A stretch of DNA of 64,000 bases from positions 1-64,000 of the forward strand of contig WFNZ01000051.1 of the NCBI GenBank assembly GCA_015488335.1. The letters are read 5' to 3'. Positions 53,160 to 62,097 of the stretch are shown here, one piece after another. Below the pieces are notes generated by a model, which had not been told where the DNA came from, made no database searches, and worked only from the letters and a program-made list of their open reading frames with translations. Origin of the DNA: Thermovibrio sp. GTDB lineage: Bacteria; Aquificota; Aquificia; Desulfurobacteriales; Desulfurobacteriaceae. The number at the start of each line of letters is the position of its first letter. Position 1 is the stretch's first letter. A program made the translations under genes and the position numbers.

Positions 53160-53902
53160 ACCGCCCTCCGGAGCTCCCCAATTCCCTTTAAAACCTGAGG
53201 GCTGGGGTGGAGCAGCTCATCGGCAGGCTTCACCCTTACAACGTGAAAACGGGCTAACAGATACAGGTTGCCATTCCCTACAAGAAGAACAGTATCGGGG
53301 CGGAGCTCCACCAGGGATTCGTAAGAAATAACAGAGAATGTAGTATCCGGAACAACCTCTGCTCCGGCCAGTTTAAGGATTTCTCCTAAGTAGCTCTTAC
53401 TCCCGGCAACGTATAGAGGCCTTGAAGAGATAACAATAACTACCCTCTTTCCCTTTAAACACCGGGAGAGGGGGAGAACAGCTCTTCTTATTCTTCTTAA
53501 GAGTTTCCTCCCCTTTGCCCCATCTCCTCCAAGGAGCTCCCCCAGTCTCCCGGTAGCATCAACTACATCCTCAAGAGAAACAAGTCTGAAAACAAGAACT
53601 TTTAAACCTAAACGTTTTAAGGCTTCAACATCTCTTTTTGGTGTTAAAGTCGTGGCTATAACAAGATCTGGATGGAGGGAGTAAATTTTTTCAACGTTGG
53701 GGTTAACAATTCCGCCAACTTTCTCCTTTCCCCTGCAGACTTCTCCCGAACAGAAAACCGTTACGCCGATTAACTTCTTCTCCGCTCCAACGTAAGCGAT
53801 AATGTCGGTAAGGGCAGGAGAGAGAGAAACAACCCTGTCAAAACAGAAACCGTTTAAACCAAATAGAACTACCCAGAAAAAGACAAAAAGAACCCTCTTC
53901 AC
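53147..53902 (-). CDS. btuF: Cobalamin ABC transporter substrate-binding protein
   Basis: A 251-residue periplasmic binding protein. Signal peptide (VLFVFFWVVLFGLNGFCF), then RVVSLSPALTDIIAYVGAEKKLIG, quoted as RVVSLSPALTDIIAY; KVGGIVNPNVEKIYSLHPDLVIA and GSKSYLGEILKLAG. This is the class III helical-linker BtuF/FhuD-like layout. First gene after the cobalamin riboswitch; translation starts at GTG (53902) with GGGAGG 5 bases ahead. Confident at family level, corrinoid ligand from the riboswitch. Confidence 0.9.
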   Translation of the reverse strand: MKRVLFVFFWVVLFGLNGFCFDRVVSLSPALTDIIAYVGAEKKLIGVTVFCSGEVCRGKEKVGGIVNPNVEKIYSLHPDLVIATTLTPKRDVEALKRLGLKVLVFRLVSLEDVVDATGRLGELLGGDGAKGRKLLRRIRRAVLPLSRCLKGKRVVIVISSRPLYVAGSKSYLGEILKLAGAEVVPDTTFSVISYESLVELRPDTVLLVGNGNLYLLARFHVVRVKPADELLHPSPQVLKGIGELRRAVCGK

Positions 53903-53929
53903 TCTACCTCCCTGCCCTGACCCCCCGCA

Positions 53930-54115
53930 GGGCAGACGAGTTTTCGCACGGGCCGGTCTCCCGGCTCGCAGGGTTCATTTAGGCCAGTGCCTTCCCGGAG
54001 TGGCGGCTCTTAACCTCTCCACTCCAGTGGCAAAGGCCCGGTTATTCCCTGCTCACGGTTGCGGGGACAGCGCCGGACTCTCACCGGACTTCCCGTTCAC
54101 CCGTGCAGCCAAATT
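53930..54115 (-). promoter_or_regulatory. Cobalamin (B12) riboswitch
   Basis: Upstream of btuF on the minus strand. The conserved core GCTGTCCCCGCAACCGTGA (near 54075-54050) and the B12 box AGCCGGGAGACCGGCC (53966-53951) are unmistakable. It is preceded by GGTGAACGGGAAG and by GCCACTG-type segments. The region ends in a hairpin CTGCCCTG/CAGGGCAG (53912-53935) directly before the GGGAGG ribosome binding site of btuF. No U-tract follows this hairpin, so control of translation is more likely than transcription termination. Binding of adenosylcobalamin or another cobamide should lower btu expression. Confidence 0.93.
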
Positions 54116-54166
54116 CTAACAAAAGGGCTGTATAATTAGGTCTTACTCAAAGGTAGGAGTAAGAAA

Positions 54167-55384
54167 ATGCCCCAGTTTCAGTTTGCAAGGATAGACAGGC
54201 TTCCACCCTACGTTTTCGCAGTTGTAAACGACCTGAAGATGAAGCTGAGAAGGGCGGGAGAGGACATCGTTGACCTTGGAATGGGAAACCCCGACCTTCC
54301 AACCCCACAGCACATAGTAGACAAGCTGTGTGAAGCTGCACAGAACCCGAAAAACCACAGGTATTCCCAAACAAAAGGCCTTTTTAAACTGAGGGAAGCC
54401 TTAGCCCTCTGGTATAAGAGGAAGTATGACGTTGACTTAGACCCTGAAACTGAAGTTATCACAACAATTGGCTCAAAAGAGGGGCTTGCCCACCTTGCGC
54501 TTACACTCATAAACCCGGGAGACGTAGCAATAGTTCCAACTCCGGCGTATCCGATTCACCCCTACTCAATAATCATTGCCGGCGGAGACGTTCGGAGCGT
54601 TCCCATCCTCACAGACGAAGGGTTTGATGAAGAGGCATTCTTTGAGTCCATCGTAAAAGCCTACAAAGAGAGCTGGCCAAGGCCAAAGGTTTTAATTTTG
54701 AACTTCCCTCACAACCCTACAACGGCAACCGTTGAACTACCTTTCTTTGAAAAGATCGTTGACTTTGCGAAAGACAACAACCTCATAGTGATTCAGGACC
54801 TTGCCTACGCAGAAATAGCCTTTGACGGCTACGTTCCGCCAAGCATCCTCCAGGTAAAAGGAGCGAAAGAAGTTGCCGTTGAGTTCTACTCCCTATCAAA
54901 AACCTACTCAATGGCCGGCTGGCGGGTGGGGTTTGCCGCCGGAAATAAGGAGATAATCCACGCCCTCTACAGAATGAAGAGCTACTTAGACTACGGAATG
55001 TTCCAGCCCATCCAGATAGCGGCAATAATAGCTCTAAAGGGAGACCAGTCCTGCGTTGAAGAGTACAGGAAGATCTATGAGAGCAGGAGAAACACGTTAG
55101 TTGAAGGGCTAAACAGGATAGGCTGGCACGTTGAGAAGCCGAAAGCAACAATGTTTGTCTGGGCAAAAATACCCGAGAAGTTCCAGTCTATGGGCTCTCT
55201 GGAATTTGCGAAGATGCTCCTCTTAGACGGTAAAGTTGCAGTCTCCCCTGGAATAGGCTTTGGGGAGTATGGAGACAAATACGTCCGGTTTGCGTTGGTT
55301 GAGAATGAGCTGAGGATAAAGCAGGCAGTTCGGGGAATAAAGAGGGCATTTGAGAAGTATGGTCTGCGGAACATCAACGTCTGA
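54167..55384 (+). CDS. Class I/II aminotransferase (AlaC/YfdZ-like)
   Basis: A 405-residue PLP enzyme of fold type I. Features: [19 protein letters not shown], the substrate loop [41 protein letters not shown], the PLP-binding lysine in [15 protein letters not shown] and YVRFALVEN for the carboxylate Arg. The sequence resembles AlaC/YfdZ alanine-glutamate type; some homologs act on LL-diaminopimelate. It is followed after 14 bases by homoserine dehydrogenase, so a role in aspartate-family or alanine metabolism fits. A TATAAT is at 54131. Confidence 0.87.
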   Translation: MPQFQFARIDRLPPYVFAVVNDLKMKLRRAGEDIVDLGMGNPDLPTPQHIVDKLCEAAQNPKNHRYSQTKGLFKLREALALWYKRKYDVDLDPETEVITTIGSKEGLAHLALTLINPGDVAIVPTPAYPIHPYSIIIAGGDVRSVPILTDEGFDEEAFFESIVKAYKESWPRPKVLILNFPHNPTTATVELPFFEKIVDFAKDNNLIVIQDLAYAEIAFDGYVPPSILQVKGAKEVAVEFYSLSKTYSMAGWRVGFAAGNKEIIHALYRMKSYLDYGMFQPIQIAAIIALKGDQSCVEEYRKIYESRRNTLVEGLNRIGWHVEKPKATMFVWAKIPEKFQSMGSLEFAKMLLLDGKVAVSPGIGFGEYGDKYVRFALVENELRIKQAVRGIKRAFEKYGLRNINV

Positions 55385-55398
55385 CTCTGGAGGAGGTG

Positions 55399-56685
55399 GT
55401 GGAGAGTTTCAAGGTTGGAATCGTCGGCTGCGGAACGGTGGGGGGCGGTGTTGTGGAGCTCCTTTTCAAAAACCGAGAACTGATAGAGAAAAGAATCGGG
55501 AAACCGGTTGAAATAGCCTTTGTTGCAGATAGAGACACGGAAAAAGTTAAAGCCCTCGGTGTTCCTGAGGAAAAAGTTTTTGATGATGGTCTGAAAGCCC
55601 TTGAGGTCCAATGTGATGCCGTTGTTGAGCTGATAGGCGGAACGGGAATTGCCAAAAGAGTTGTTGAGGAGGCCCTAAAGAGAAAGAGGCATGTAGTAAC
55701 GGCAAACAAGGCACTCCTTGCAGACTACGGAGAGGAGCTCTTCAATCTGGCAAGGGAGAACGGCGTTTCGCTGAAGTTTGAGGCAAGCGTTGGTGGCGGT
55801 ATTCCTGTAATAAAGGCCTTAAGGGAAGGGCTTGTTGGAAACAGAATAGAAGCCATCTACGGAATCATAAACGGAACGGCGAACTTCATTCTAACAGAGA
55901 TGAGCCAGAAGGGAATGAGCTTTGAAACAGCCCTTAAAGAGGCCCAGGAGTTGGGATTTGCCGAAGCCGACCCCACCTTAGACGTTGAAGGATTTGACGC
56001 AGCCCACAAAATCGCAATCCTCTCAAGCCTTGCATACTGCAGATGGGTGAAAACAGAAAACGTTTTCGTTAAAGGGATAAGAGAGCTTACTCCCTTAGAC
56101 ATAGAGATAGCCCGTGAGGAGTTCGGCTATTCGGTCAAGCTCCTTGCAATAGCAAAGACTACAGACGGAGAGCTTGAGGTAAGGGTTCACCCAACAATGA
56201 TTCCAGAGGAGAATATCCTCTCAAGCGTCAACGGAGTATTCAACGCCTGCCTTATAGAGGGAGATTTTGTCGGGGATACCCTTTACTACGGCAAAGGTGC
56301 AGGTAGAAGGCCAACGGCAAGCGCAGTAGTTTCAGACATAGTTGACGTTGCTCTGGGAAATACCTACGATGTTCCAGAGTGTTTGATAAAGGGTAGAGAG
56401 GAGCTCCCCCTAAAACCCCCCAATCAGTTTACTTCAAGTTTCTACTTAAGGTTCACAGCTGTTGATAGGCCGGGAGTTCTTGCAAAAATTGCGGAAATAC
56501 TTGGAAAAGAACAGATAAGCATAAAGAGCGCCCTCCAGAAGAGTTTAGACTTTGAGGGGGGCGTTCCGATAGTTATGACAACCCACCCTGCCAGAAAAGA
56601 GCAGATAGACAGGGCAATAGCCGAAATAAACAGGTTGGACGTGATAGTAAAACCGACATTCATCTGCATGATTGAGGAGCTCTGA
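55399..56685 (+). CDS. hom: Homoserine dehydrogenase
   Basis: A 428-residue enzyme. Rossmann start VGIVGCGTVGGGVVE, then TANKALLADYGEELF, EASVGGGIPVIKALREGL, GIINGTANFILTEM and the catalytic ELGFAEADPTLDVEGFDAAHK. The C-terminal ACT domain is at about 350-428 (YLRFTAVDRPGVLAKIAEIL), supporting feedback control by threonine. Starts at one of two GTG codons (55396 or 55399); GGAGGA spacing favours 55399. Converts aspartate semialdehyde to homoserine for Thr, Met. Confident. Confidence 0.95.
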   Translation: MESFKVGIVGCGTVGGGVVELLFKNRELIEKRIGKPVEIAFVADRDTEKVKALGVPEEKVFDDGLKALEVQCDAVVELIGGTGIAKRVVEEALKRKRHVVTANKALLADYGEELFNLARENGVSLKFEASVGGGIPVIKALREGLVGNRIEAIYGIINGTANFILTEMSQKGMSFETALKEAQELGFAEADPTLDVEGFDAAHKIAILSSLAYCRWVKTENVFVKGIRELTPLDIEIAREEFGYSVKLLAIAKTTDGELEVRVHPTMIPEENILSSVNGVFNACLIEGDFVGDTLYYGKGAGRRPTASAVVSDIVDVALGNTYDVPECLIKGREELPLKPPNQFTSSFYLRFTAVDRPGVLAKIAEILGKEQISIKSALQKSLDFEGGVPIVMTTHPARKEQIDRAIAEINRLDVIVKPTFICMIEEL

Positions 56686-56686
56686 G

Positions 56687-57385
56687 ATGGTAATCGTAGC
56701 CCTTGACTTTGACAGGTGCGAAAAGGCTCTAAACCTTGTTGACACACTTGGAGATACGATAAACCACTACAAAGTTGGCCTGGAGCTCTTTTCAAGGTGT
56801 GGAATAGAGGTTGTAAAAGAGATTTCAAAGAGAGGGAAAAAAGTTTTTTTAGACCTCAAATACCACGACATTCCAAACACAGTTAAGTCTGCAGCAAGGG
56901 TTGGCATAGAAGCTGGAGTCTGGATGTACAACGTCCACGCCCTTGGTGGATTTGAATTTTTAAAACAGATTGCAGAGTTCAATAAAGAATACGCTGAAAA
57001 AATCGGCGCTGAGAGGCCGCTTCTCATAGCCGTAACAATTTTAACCAGCATGGATGAAAATGACCTTAAAAGTGTTGGAATAGAGTCTTCAGTGGAAGAT
57101 GAGGTTTTAAGACTGGCAGAGCTCTCCAAAAAAGCAGGGCTTGACGGAGTAGTCTGTTCTGCAAGAGAGGTAAGGCTCATAAAGGAGAACCTCGGAGAGG
57201 ACTTCATAACCGTTACGCCGGGAATAAGGCCAACCTGGGCTGCAAAGAACGACCAGAAGAGGGTTGTAACGCCGAAAGACGCTGTAAAACTTGGAACGGA
57301 CTACATGGTGATAGGAAGGCCGATAACGGGAGCTCCCGACCCCAAAGAAGTAGCAGGGAAAATAATTTCTGAAATTTCAAAGTAA
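56687..57385 (+). CDS. pyrF: Orotidine 5'-phosphate decarboxylase
   Basis: A 232-residue TIM-barrel enzyme of pyrimidine synthesis. Active-site DLKYHDIPNTV (Lys-Asp pair) and VTPGIRP, preceded by VALDFDRCEKAL, fit the E. coli-type group. I start at the ATG at 56687, 1 base after the hom stop and behind GAGGAGC; a TTG 5 codons earlier lies in hom. It is the last gene of the run; the T-rich hairpin region after it may stop transcription. Confident. Confidence 0.95.
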   Translation: MVIVALDFDRCEKALNLVDTLGDTINHYKVGLELFSRCGIEVVKEISKRGKKVFLDLKYHDIPNTVKSAARVGIEAGVWMYNVHALGGFEFLKQIAEFNKEYAEKIGAERPLLIAVTILTSMDENDLKSVGIESSVEDEVLRLAELSKKAGLDGVVCSAREVRLIKENLGEDFITVTPGIRPTWAAKNDQKRVVTPKDAVKLGTDYMVIGRPITGAPDPKEVAGKIISEISK

Positions 57386-57462
57386 GAATTACCAGAGAAG
57401 AAAAAGAGTAAACCTTAAAATAGAGGCTTATTTCCGATATCTACTTCTATTTTCTTCCTGTT

Positions 57463-57500
57463 AGAAACGTTAACGTTCTGGTTTTCTATTTTCTTTTAAG
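57463..57500 (+). terminator. Possible weak terminator after pyrF
   Basis: The 12-bp perfect palindrome AACGTTAACGTT (57466-57477), extended by AGAA/TTCT, can fold as a small hairpin followed on the plus strand by GGTTTTCTATTTTCTTTT. The 183-base gap between pyrF and the convergent HD-GYP gene holds nothing else I can name. Confidence 0.4.
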
Positions 57501-57568
57501 AAAGGCGAGATTTTACAACTATAGTCCCTTTTGAGTTCTCTTACTTATCTTAAATACTCATTGAAATC

Positions 57569-58891
57569 CTAATTTTTACAAGACGACTCAAAACTTGAAA
57601 CGACTTCTTTAAGTTCGCCGTAGAGCTCTGCAGCCAACCTCTGGGAAATTTGCCTGCTCCTATCAATTGCTTTCAAGTTATTCCTCAAAACAGAAACAAC
57701 CTGAGTATCAAGCTCTCCTTCTTCTGAAAGTTGAATCATCATTCTTACAGCTTCAGAGCTGGAAATAGATTTCTTGTAAGGTCTTTCTTCTGTTAAAGCT
57801 GTGAACATATCTGCAACTGCCATAATCCTTGAACCGAGAGGGATTTTGTTGGCCTTAAGCTTAAAGGGATAGCCTTTACCGTTTAACCTTTCATGATGGT
57901 AAGAAGCCCATTCCACCACATCTTCATTCTTTATAAATCGGCTAAGTATTCTGTAGGTATGGTAAACGTGTGATTTCATAATGAAGAACTCTTCCTCTGT
58001 TAACTGTGCCGGTTTCTCCAAAATTTCGTTGGGGATAAAAATTTTTCCAATATCATGTAAAAAACCTGCAATCTTCATTTTTCTTAACTCTTCCTGAGAA
58101 AAATGGAAATAAGAGGCCAAATGGGTTGCCGTCTGAGAAACTCCAGAGGAGTGGGTGGCGGTAAAAGGGCTTTTGAAGTCTATAATGAAACCAAAAAGGT
58201 TAACCGTTCTGAGGAGCTCCCCAATACTCATAGCAAAATCTAACCTGTCAAGCCAGTCAACAACAGTCTCTCTAACATACTCTTCTTCAGTATAAAGGTT
58301 AAACCAGAATGCTTCCTTCTCGTAGTAAAAGTTGAACAGTATATCAAGCAATTTTGGACTAAATAGAAAACCGCGCCCTTCCTCCAGTTTTCCTTTTAAA
58401 GAAGAAATAGCATCAAGGAGAGAATACCCTTTTAACAGTCTATTGTTAATCCATACATCTACTCTATCTGCAAGAAAAAGTATCTGTGCTGGAAAAGAAA
58501 ATTTCTGGGGACTGCCAATAAATTCAGAATAGGATCTATGGTGGTCTCTTATTATTTTCGCAGCTTCTTTAAAAAAGGGATATCTGTTTAAAAGGTTAAA
58601 ACCTATCTCAGCATGAAGATGGATTGCTCTACTATTGAAGTTCTCTTCTTTTAAAAGAGCTACCTGCTCCTTTTCTTTAAAAAATAAAATACCAATATCG
58701 TGGAAGAGCGAGGCTATGAGAATATTTAAAAGAAACTCACGGGAAAATGAGAGCTTATTAGCAATCGCAAGAGAAATTAAAGCAACCCTTAAGTTGTGTC
58801 CTCTAAGTGAAGGGTCAAAACAGGCACTAAGATTTGAAATTTCAATTAAGAGCTTGGATATATTGTAGTAATAACCGAGATTAAATACCAA
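57569..58891 (-). CDS. Tandem HD / HD-GYP domain protein
   Basis: A 440-residue cytosolic protein with two HD domains. The first (about 29-160) has FHDIGILFF, HAEIG and IRDHHRSY but no GYP. The second (about 243-400) is a full HD-GYP: HSSGVSQTATHLAS, FLHDIGKIFIP, SHVYHTY, HHERLNGKGYPFKL and the VADMFTALTEERPYKK tail. HD-GYP proteins hydrolyse cyclic di-GMP; no receiver or GGDEF domain is attached. It is AT-rich and isolated by gaps. Enzyme activity is inferred from the motif. Confidence 0.88.
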   Translation of the reverse strand: MVFNLGYYYNISKLLIEISNLSACFDPSLRGHNLRVALISLAIANKLSFSREFLLNILIASLFHDIGILFFKEKEQVALLKEENFNSRAIHLHAEIGFNLLNRYPFFKEAAKIIRDHHRSYSEFIGSPQKFSFPAQILFLADRVDVWINNRLLKGYSLLDAISSLKGKLEEGRGFLFSPKLLDILFNFYYEKEAFWFNLYTEEEYVRETVVDWLDRLDFAMSIGELLRTVNLFGFIIDFKSPFTATHSSGVSQTATHLASYFHFSQEELRKMKIAGFLHDIGKIFIPNEILEKPAQLTEEEFFIMKSHVYHTYRILSRFIKNEDVVEWASYHHERLNGKGYPFKLKANKIPLGSRIMAVADMFTALTEERPYKKSISSSEAVRMMIQLSEEGELDTQVVSVLRNNLKAIDRSRQISQRLAAELYGELKEVVSSFESSCKN

Positions 58892-58914
58892 ATTAACCCC
58901 TTCCCGCCCTCACA

Positions 58915-58941
58915 AAAATAAAAAGGGGGCAGAATGCCCCC
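58915..58941 (-). terminator. Intrinsic terminator after the ferredoxin gene
   Basis: GGGGGC (minus 58941-58936) and GCCCCC (58930-58925) with loop ATTCT, then TTTTTATTTTT on the minus strand. Almost the same hairpin, GGGGGC-GTTCT-GCCCCC, occurs after tsf at 60462. Confidence 0.85.
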
Positions 58942-58953
58942 GATGGTTGCCGA

Positions 58954-59130
58954 TTACTCGGCTGAGATTGCGTCTGTTGGGCAGACCTCTACGCAGGCAC
59001 CGCAGTCAATGCAGTCGTCTGGGTTGATGTAGTATTTTCCGTCGTCAGTTGGGCTGATGGCGTTCGTTGGACATACAGATGCACACGCGCCACAGCCGAT
59101 GCAGAGTTCAGGGTCAATCTTGTGAGCCAT
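58954..59130 (-). CDS. fdx: Ferredoxin, 2[4Fe-4S] bacterial type
   Basis: A 58-residue ferredoxin with two clean CxxCxxCxxxCP motifs: CIGCGACASVCPTNA and CIDCGACVEVCPTDA. I choose the ATG at 59130 (AAGGAGG at 7 bases) over a GTG 3 codons earlier that touches the ribosome binding site. Such small ferredoxins feed low-potential electrons to oxidoreductases such as 2-oxoacid oxidoreductases of the reductive TCA cycle. It sits after frr in the same strand. Confident. Confidence 0.95.
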   Translation of the reverse strand: MAHKIDPELCIGCGACASVCPTNAISPTDDGKYYINPDDCIDCGACVEVCPTDAISAE

Positions 59131-59143
59131 AGTACTCACCTCC

Positions 59144-60450
<1,307 letters not shown>

Positions 60451-60456
60451 TTATAC

Positions 60457-60478
60457 GAAAAGGGGGCAGAACGCCCCC
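60457..60478 (-). terminator. Terminator between tsf and pyrH
   Basis: GGGGGC (minus 60478-60473) with GCCCCC (60467-60462), loop GTTCT, then TTTTCG. The short U-tract (four) suggests incomplete stopping, that is, an internal attenuator lowering pyrH-frr expression relative to rpsB-tsf. Confidence 0.7.
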
Positions 60479-60483
60479 GGGAA

Positions 60484-61080
60484 TTACTTGCCAACTTCAA
60501 AACGGCAGAAGCGCTTAACCTTGATGTTCTCACCAAGCTTGGTGATGTAGTCTGTTAAGAGGTCTTTTATTGTCTTGCTGTCATCCTTTATCCAGGGCTG
60601 CTCCAAGAGGCACTTTTCGGAGAAGAATTTGGAGAGCCTTCCCTCAACTATCTTCTCAACTATGTGCTCGGGCTTGCCCTCGGCAAGTGCCTGCTCCTTA
60701 AGGACTTCTTTCTCTTTTTCAACTATTTCAGCAGGAACGTCCTCTCTGCTCACGTACTCGGGAGCCATTGCAGCAACCTGCATTGCTATCTCGTGGCCTA
60801 AGTTCTTGAAGTCTTCAGTCCTTGCAACGAAGTCAGTTTCACAGTTGAGCTCAACTAAAGCTCCAACCTTACCGCCTGCGTGGATGTAGGAGACAACGAT
60901 TCCCTCAGCTGTTGCTCTTTCAGCTTTCTTTGCAGCCTTAGCAGCACCCTTCTTCCTCAGTATCTCAACGGCCTTCTCTATATCTCCGCCGGCCTCCTGA
61001 AGGGCCTTCTTACAGTCAACAATTCCCGCTCCTGTCTTCTCACGGAGCTCCTTTATCATCTGAGTTGTTATCTCAGCCAT
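60484..61080 (-). CDS. tsf: Elongation factor Ts, short form
   Basis: A 198-residue EF-Ts, as short as the Thermus type and lacking the extra domains of E. coli EF-Ts (283). It has the N-terminal [20 protein letters not shown], quoted as [15 protein letters not shown], and the TDFVAR motif ([12 protein letters not shown]). I use the ATG at 61080, behind GGAGGAG, dropping the ORF's first six codons. Exchanges GDP on EF-Tu. Confident. Confidence 0.95.
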   Translation of the reverse strand: MAEITTQMIKELREKTGAGIVDCKKALQEAGGDIEKAVEILRKKGAAKAAKKAERATAEGIVVSYIHAGGKVGALVELNCETDFVARTEDFKNLGHEIAMQVAAMAPEYVSREDVPAEIVEKEKEVLKEQALAEGKPEHIVEKIVEGRLSKFFSEKCLLEQPWIKDDSKTIKDLLTDYITKLGENIKVKRFCRFEVGK

Positions 61081-61097
61081 TTCTCCTCCTCCTTTCA

Positions 61098-61964
61098 TTA
61101 CTCTTCAGGCAGGAAGTCAAGCTCTTCCTCGGCAGCTTCCTCACCTTCGGCAAGCTTTATAGCCTCTCTCCTCATCTTTCCTTCAAGAACGGCGTCTGCA
61201 ATCCTTGACGTGAGGAGCCTGATAGCCCTTATAGCGTCGTCGTTTGCTGGAATCGGGTAGTCTACGAGATCTGGGTCTGCGTTTGTGTCAACGAGGGCAA
61301 CAATAGGAACTCCGGCCTTCCTGGCCTCTCTAACGGCGTTTTCTTCCCTAACGATGTCAACAATGAAGAGGGCGTCGGGAAGGCGGTTCATGTTCTCAAT
61401 ACCGCCGATGTATTTCTCAAGCTTCTCCTTCTTCCTGCGGAGCCTTACAGCCTCTTTCTTTGGAAGCTGCTCTAAAACCCCTTCCTCTTCCATCTTCTTG
61501 AGCATCTTCAGTTTGTAAACGGATTTCCTGATGGTCTGGAAGTTTGTGAGGGTTCCACCTAACCACCTCTTGTTAACGTAGAACATTCCGCAGCGCTTTG
61601 CCTCTTCCTCAACAATGTCCTGACCCTGCTTCTTTGTGCAGACAAAGAGAACTGTTCCGCCGTTTGCAACTAAGTCTGCGATGTAGTCGTAGGCTTCCTC
61701 AAAGAACTTGATGGTCTGCTGAAGGTCAATGATGTGGATGCCGTTACGCTCTGTGAAGATAAACTTCTTCATTTTGGGGTTCCAGCGCTCCTTCTGGTGG
61801 CCGAAGTGGACGCCGGCCTCAAGGAGCTCCTTCATCGTAACCCTCTGGCCAGGCGGCCTTGGCTTAAAGGTCTCCTGCTCCTGAACTTCTTGAGTCTGCT
61901 CCTGCTGAACTTCCTGAACCTCTTGAGTTTCCTGAGGCTGCTGCTCTTTCATCTCTTCAGACAT
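61098..61964 (-). CDS. rpsB: Ribosomal protein S2 with Gln/Glu-rich N-terminal extension
   Basis: A 288-residue S2. The conserved core starts near residue 43 ([16 protein letters not shown]), with [28 protein letters not shown] and [15 protein letters not shown]. The first ~40 residues are a repeat-like Q/E/V extension ([18 protein letters not shown]) absent from most S2 proteins. It is probably real: an AGGAGGT sits right before the ATG at 61964, and no ribosome binding site is obvious before the core. C-terminus is acidic. Structured leader upstream. Confident. Confidence 0.94.
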   Translation of the reverse strand: MSEEMKEQQPQETQEVQEVQQEQTQEVQEQETFKPRPPGQRVTMKELLEAGVHFGHQKERWNPKMKKFIFTERNGIHIIDLQQTIKFFEEAYDYIADLVANGGTVLFVCTKKQGQDIVEEEAKRCGMFYVNKRWLGGTLTNFQTIRKSVYKLKMLKKMEEEGVLEQLPKKEAVRLRRKKEKLEKYIGGIENMNRLPDALFIVDIVREENAVREARKAGVPIVALVDTNADPDLVDYPIPANDDAIRAIRLLTSRIADAVLEGKMRREAIKLAEGEEAAEEELDFLPEE

Positions 61965-62005
61965 TTCTACCTCCTGATATGGGTTTTTCCTCCCGAGCCT
62001 TCATC

Positions 62006-62041
62006 CTCCGGAAGAACCCGTAAAGGGCACCCCTTCCGGAG
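62006..62041 (-). promoter_or_regulatory. rpsB leader hairpin
   Basis: A perfect 9-bp stem, CTCCGGAAG (62041-62033) with CTTCCGGAG (62014-62006), in the rpsB 5' leader about 40 bases before the start. Candidate for S2 autoregulation, as leaders of rpsB-tsf bind S2 in other bacteria. A TATATT -10 candidate lies about 30 bases upstream; no convincing -35. A smaller GGTTTC/GAAACC hairpin (62079-62095) lies just after hyuB. Confidence 0.5.
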
Positions 62042-62097
62042 TCTGGCCGGTGAGTTTTCAACGGGAAATATATCCGATTTGGTTTCAAAAAGAAACC

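Noticed and set aside
57466-57477. AACGTTAACGTT as a regulator operator
   Set aside because: It lies between convergent genes, far from any promoter, and fits a weak terminator at least as well.
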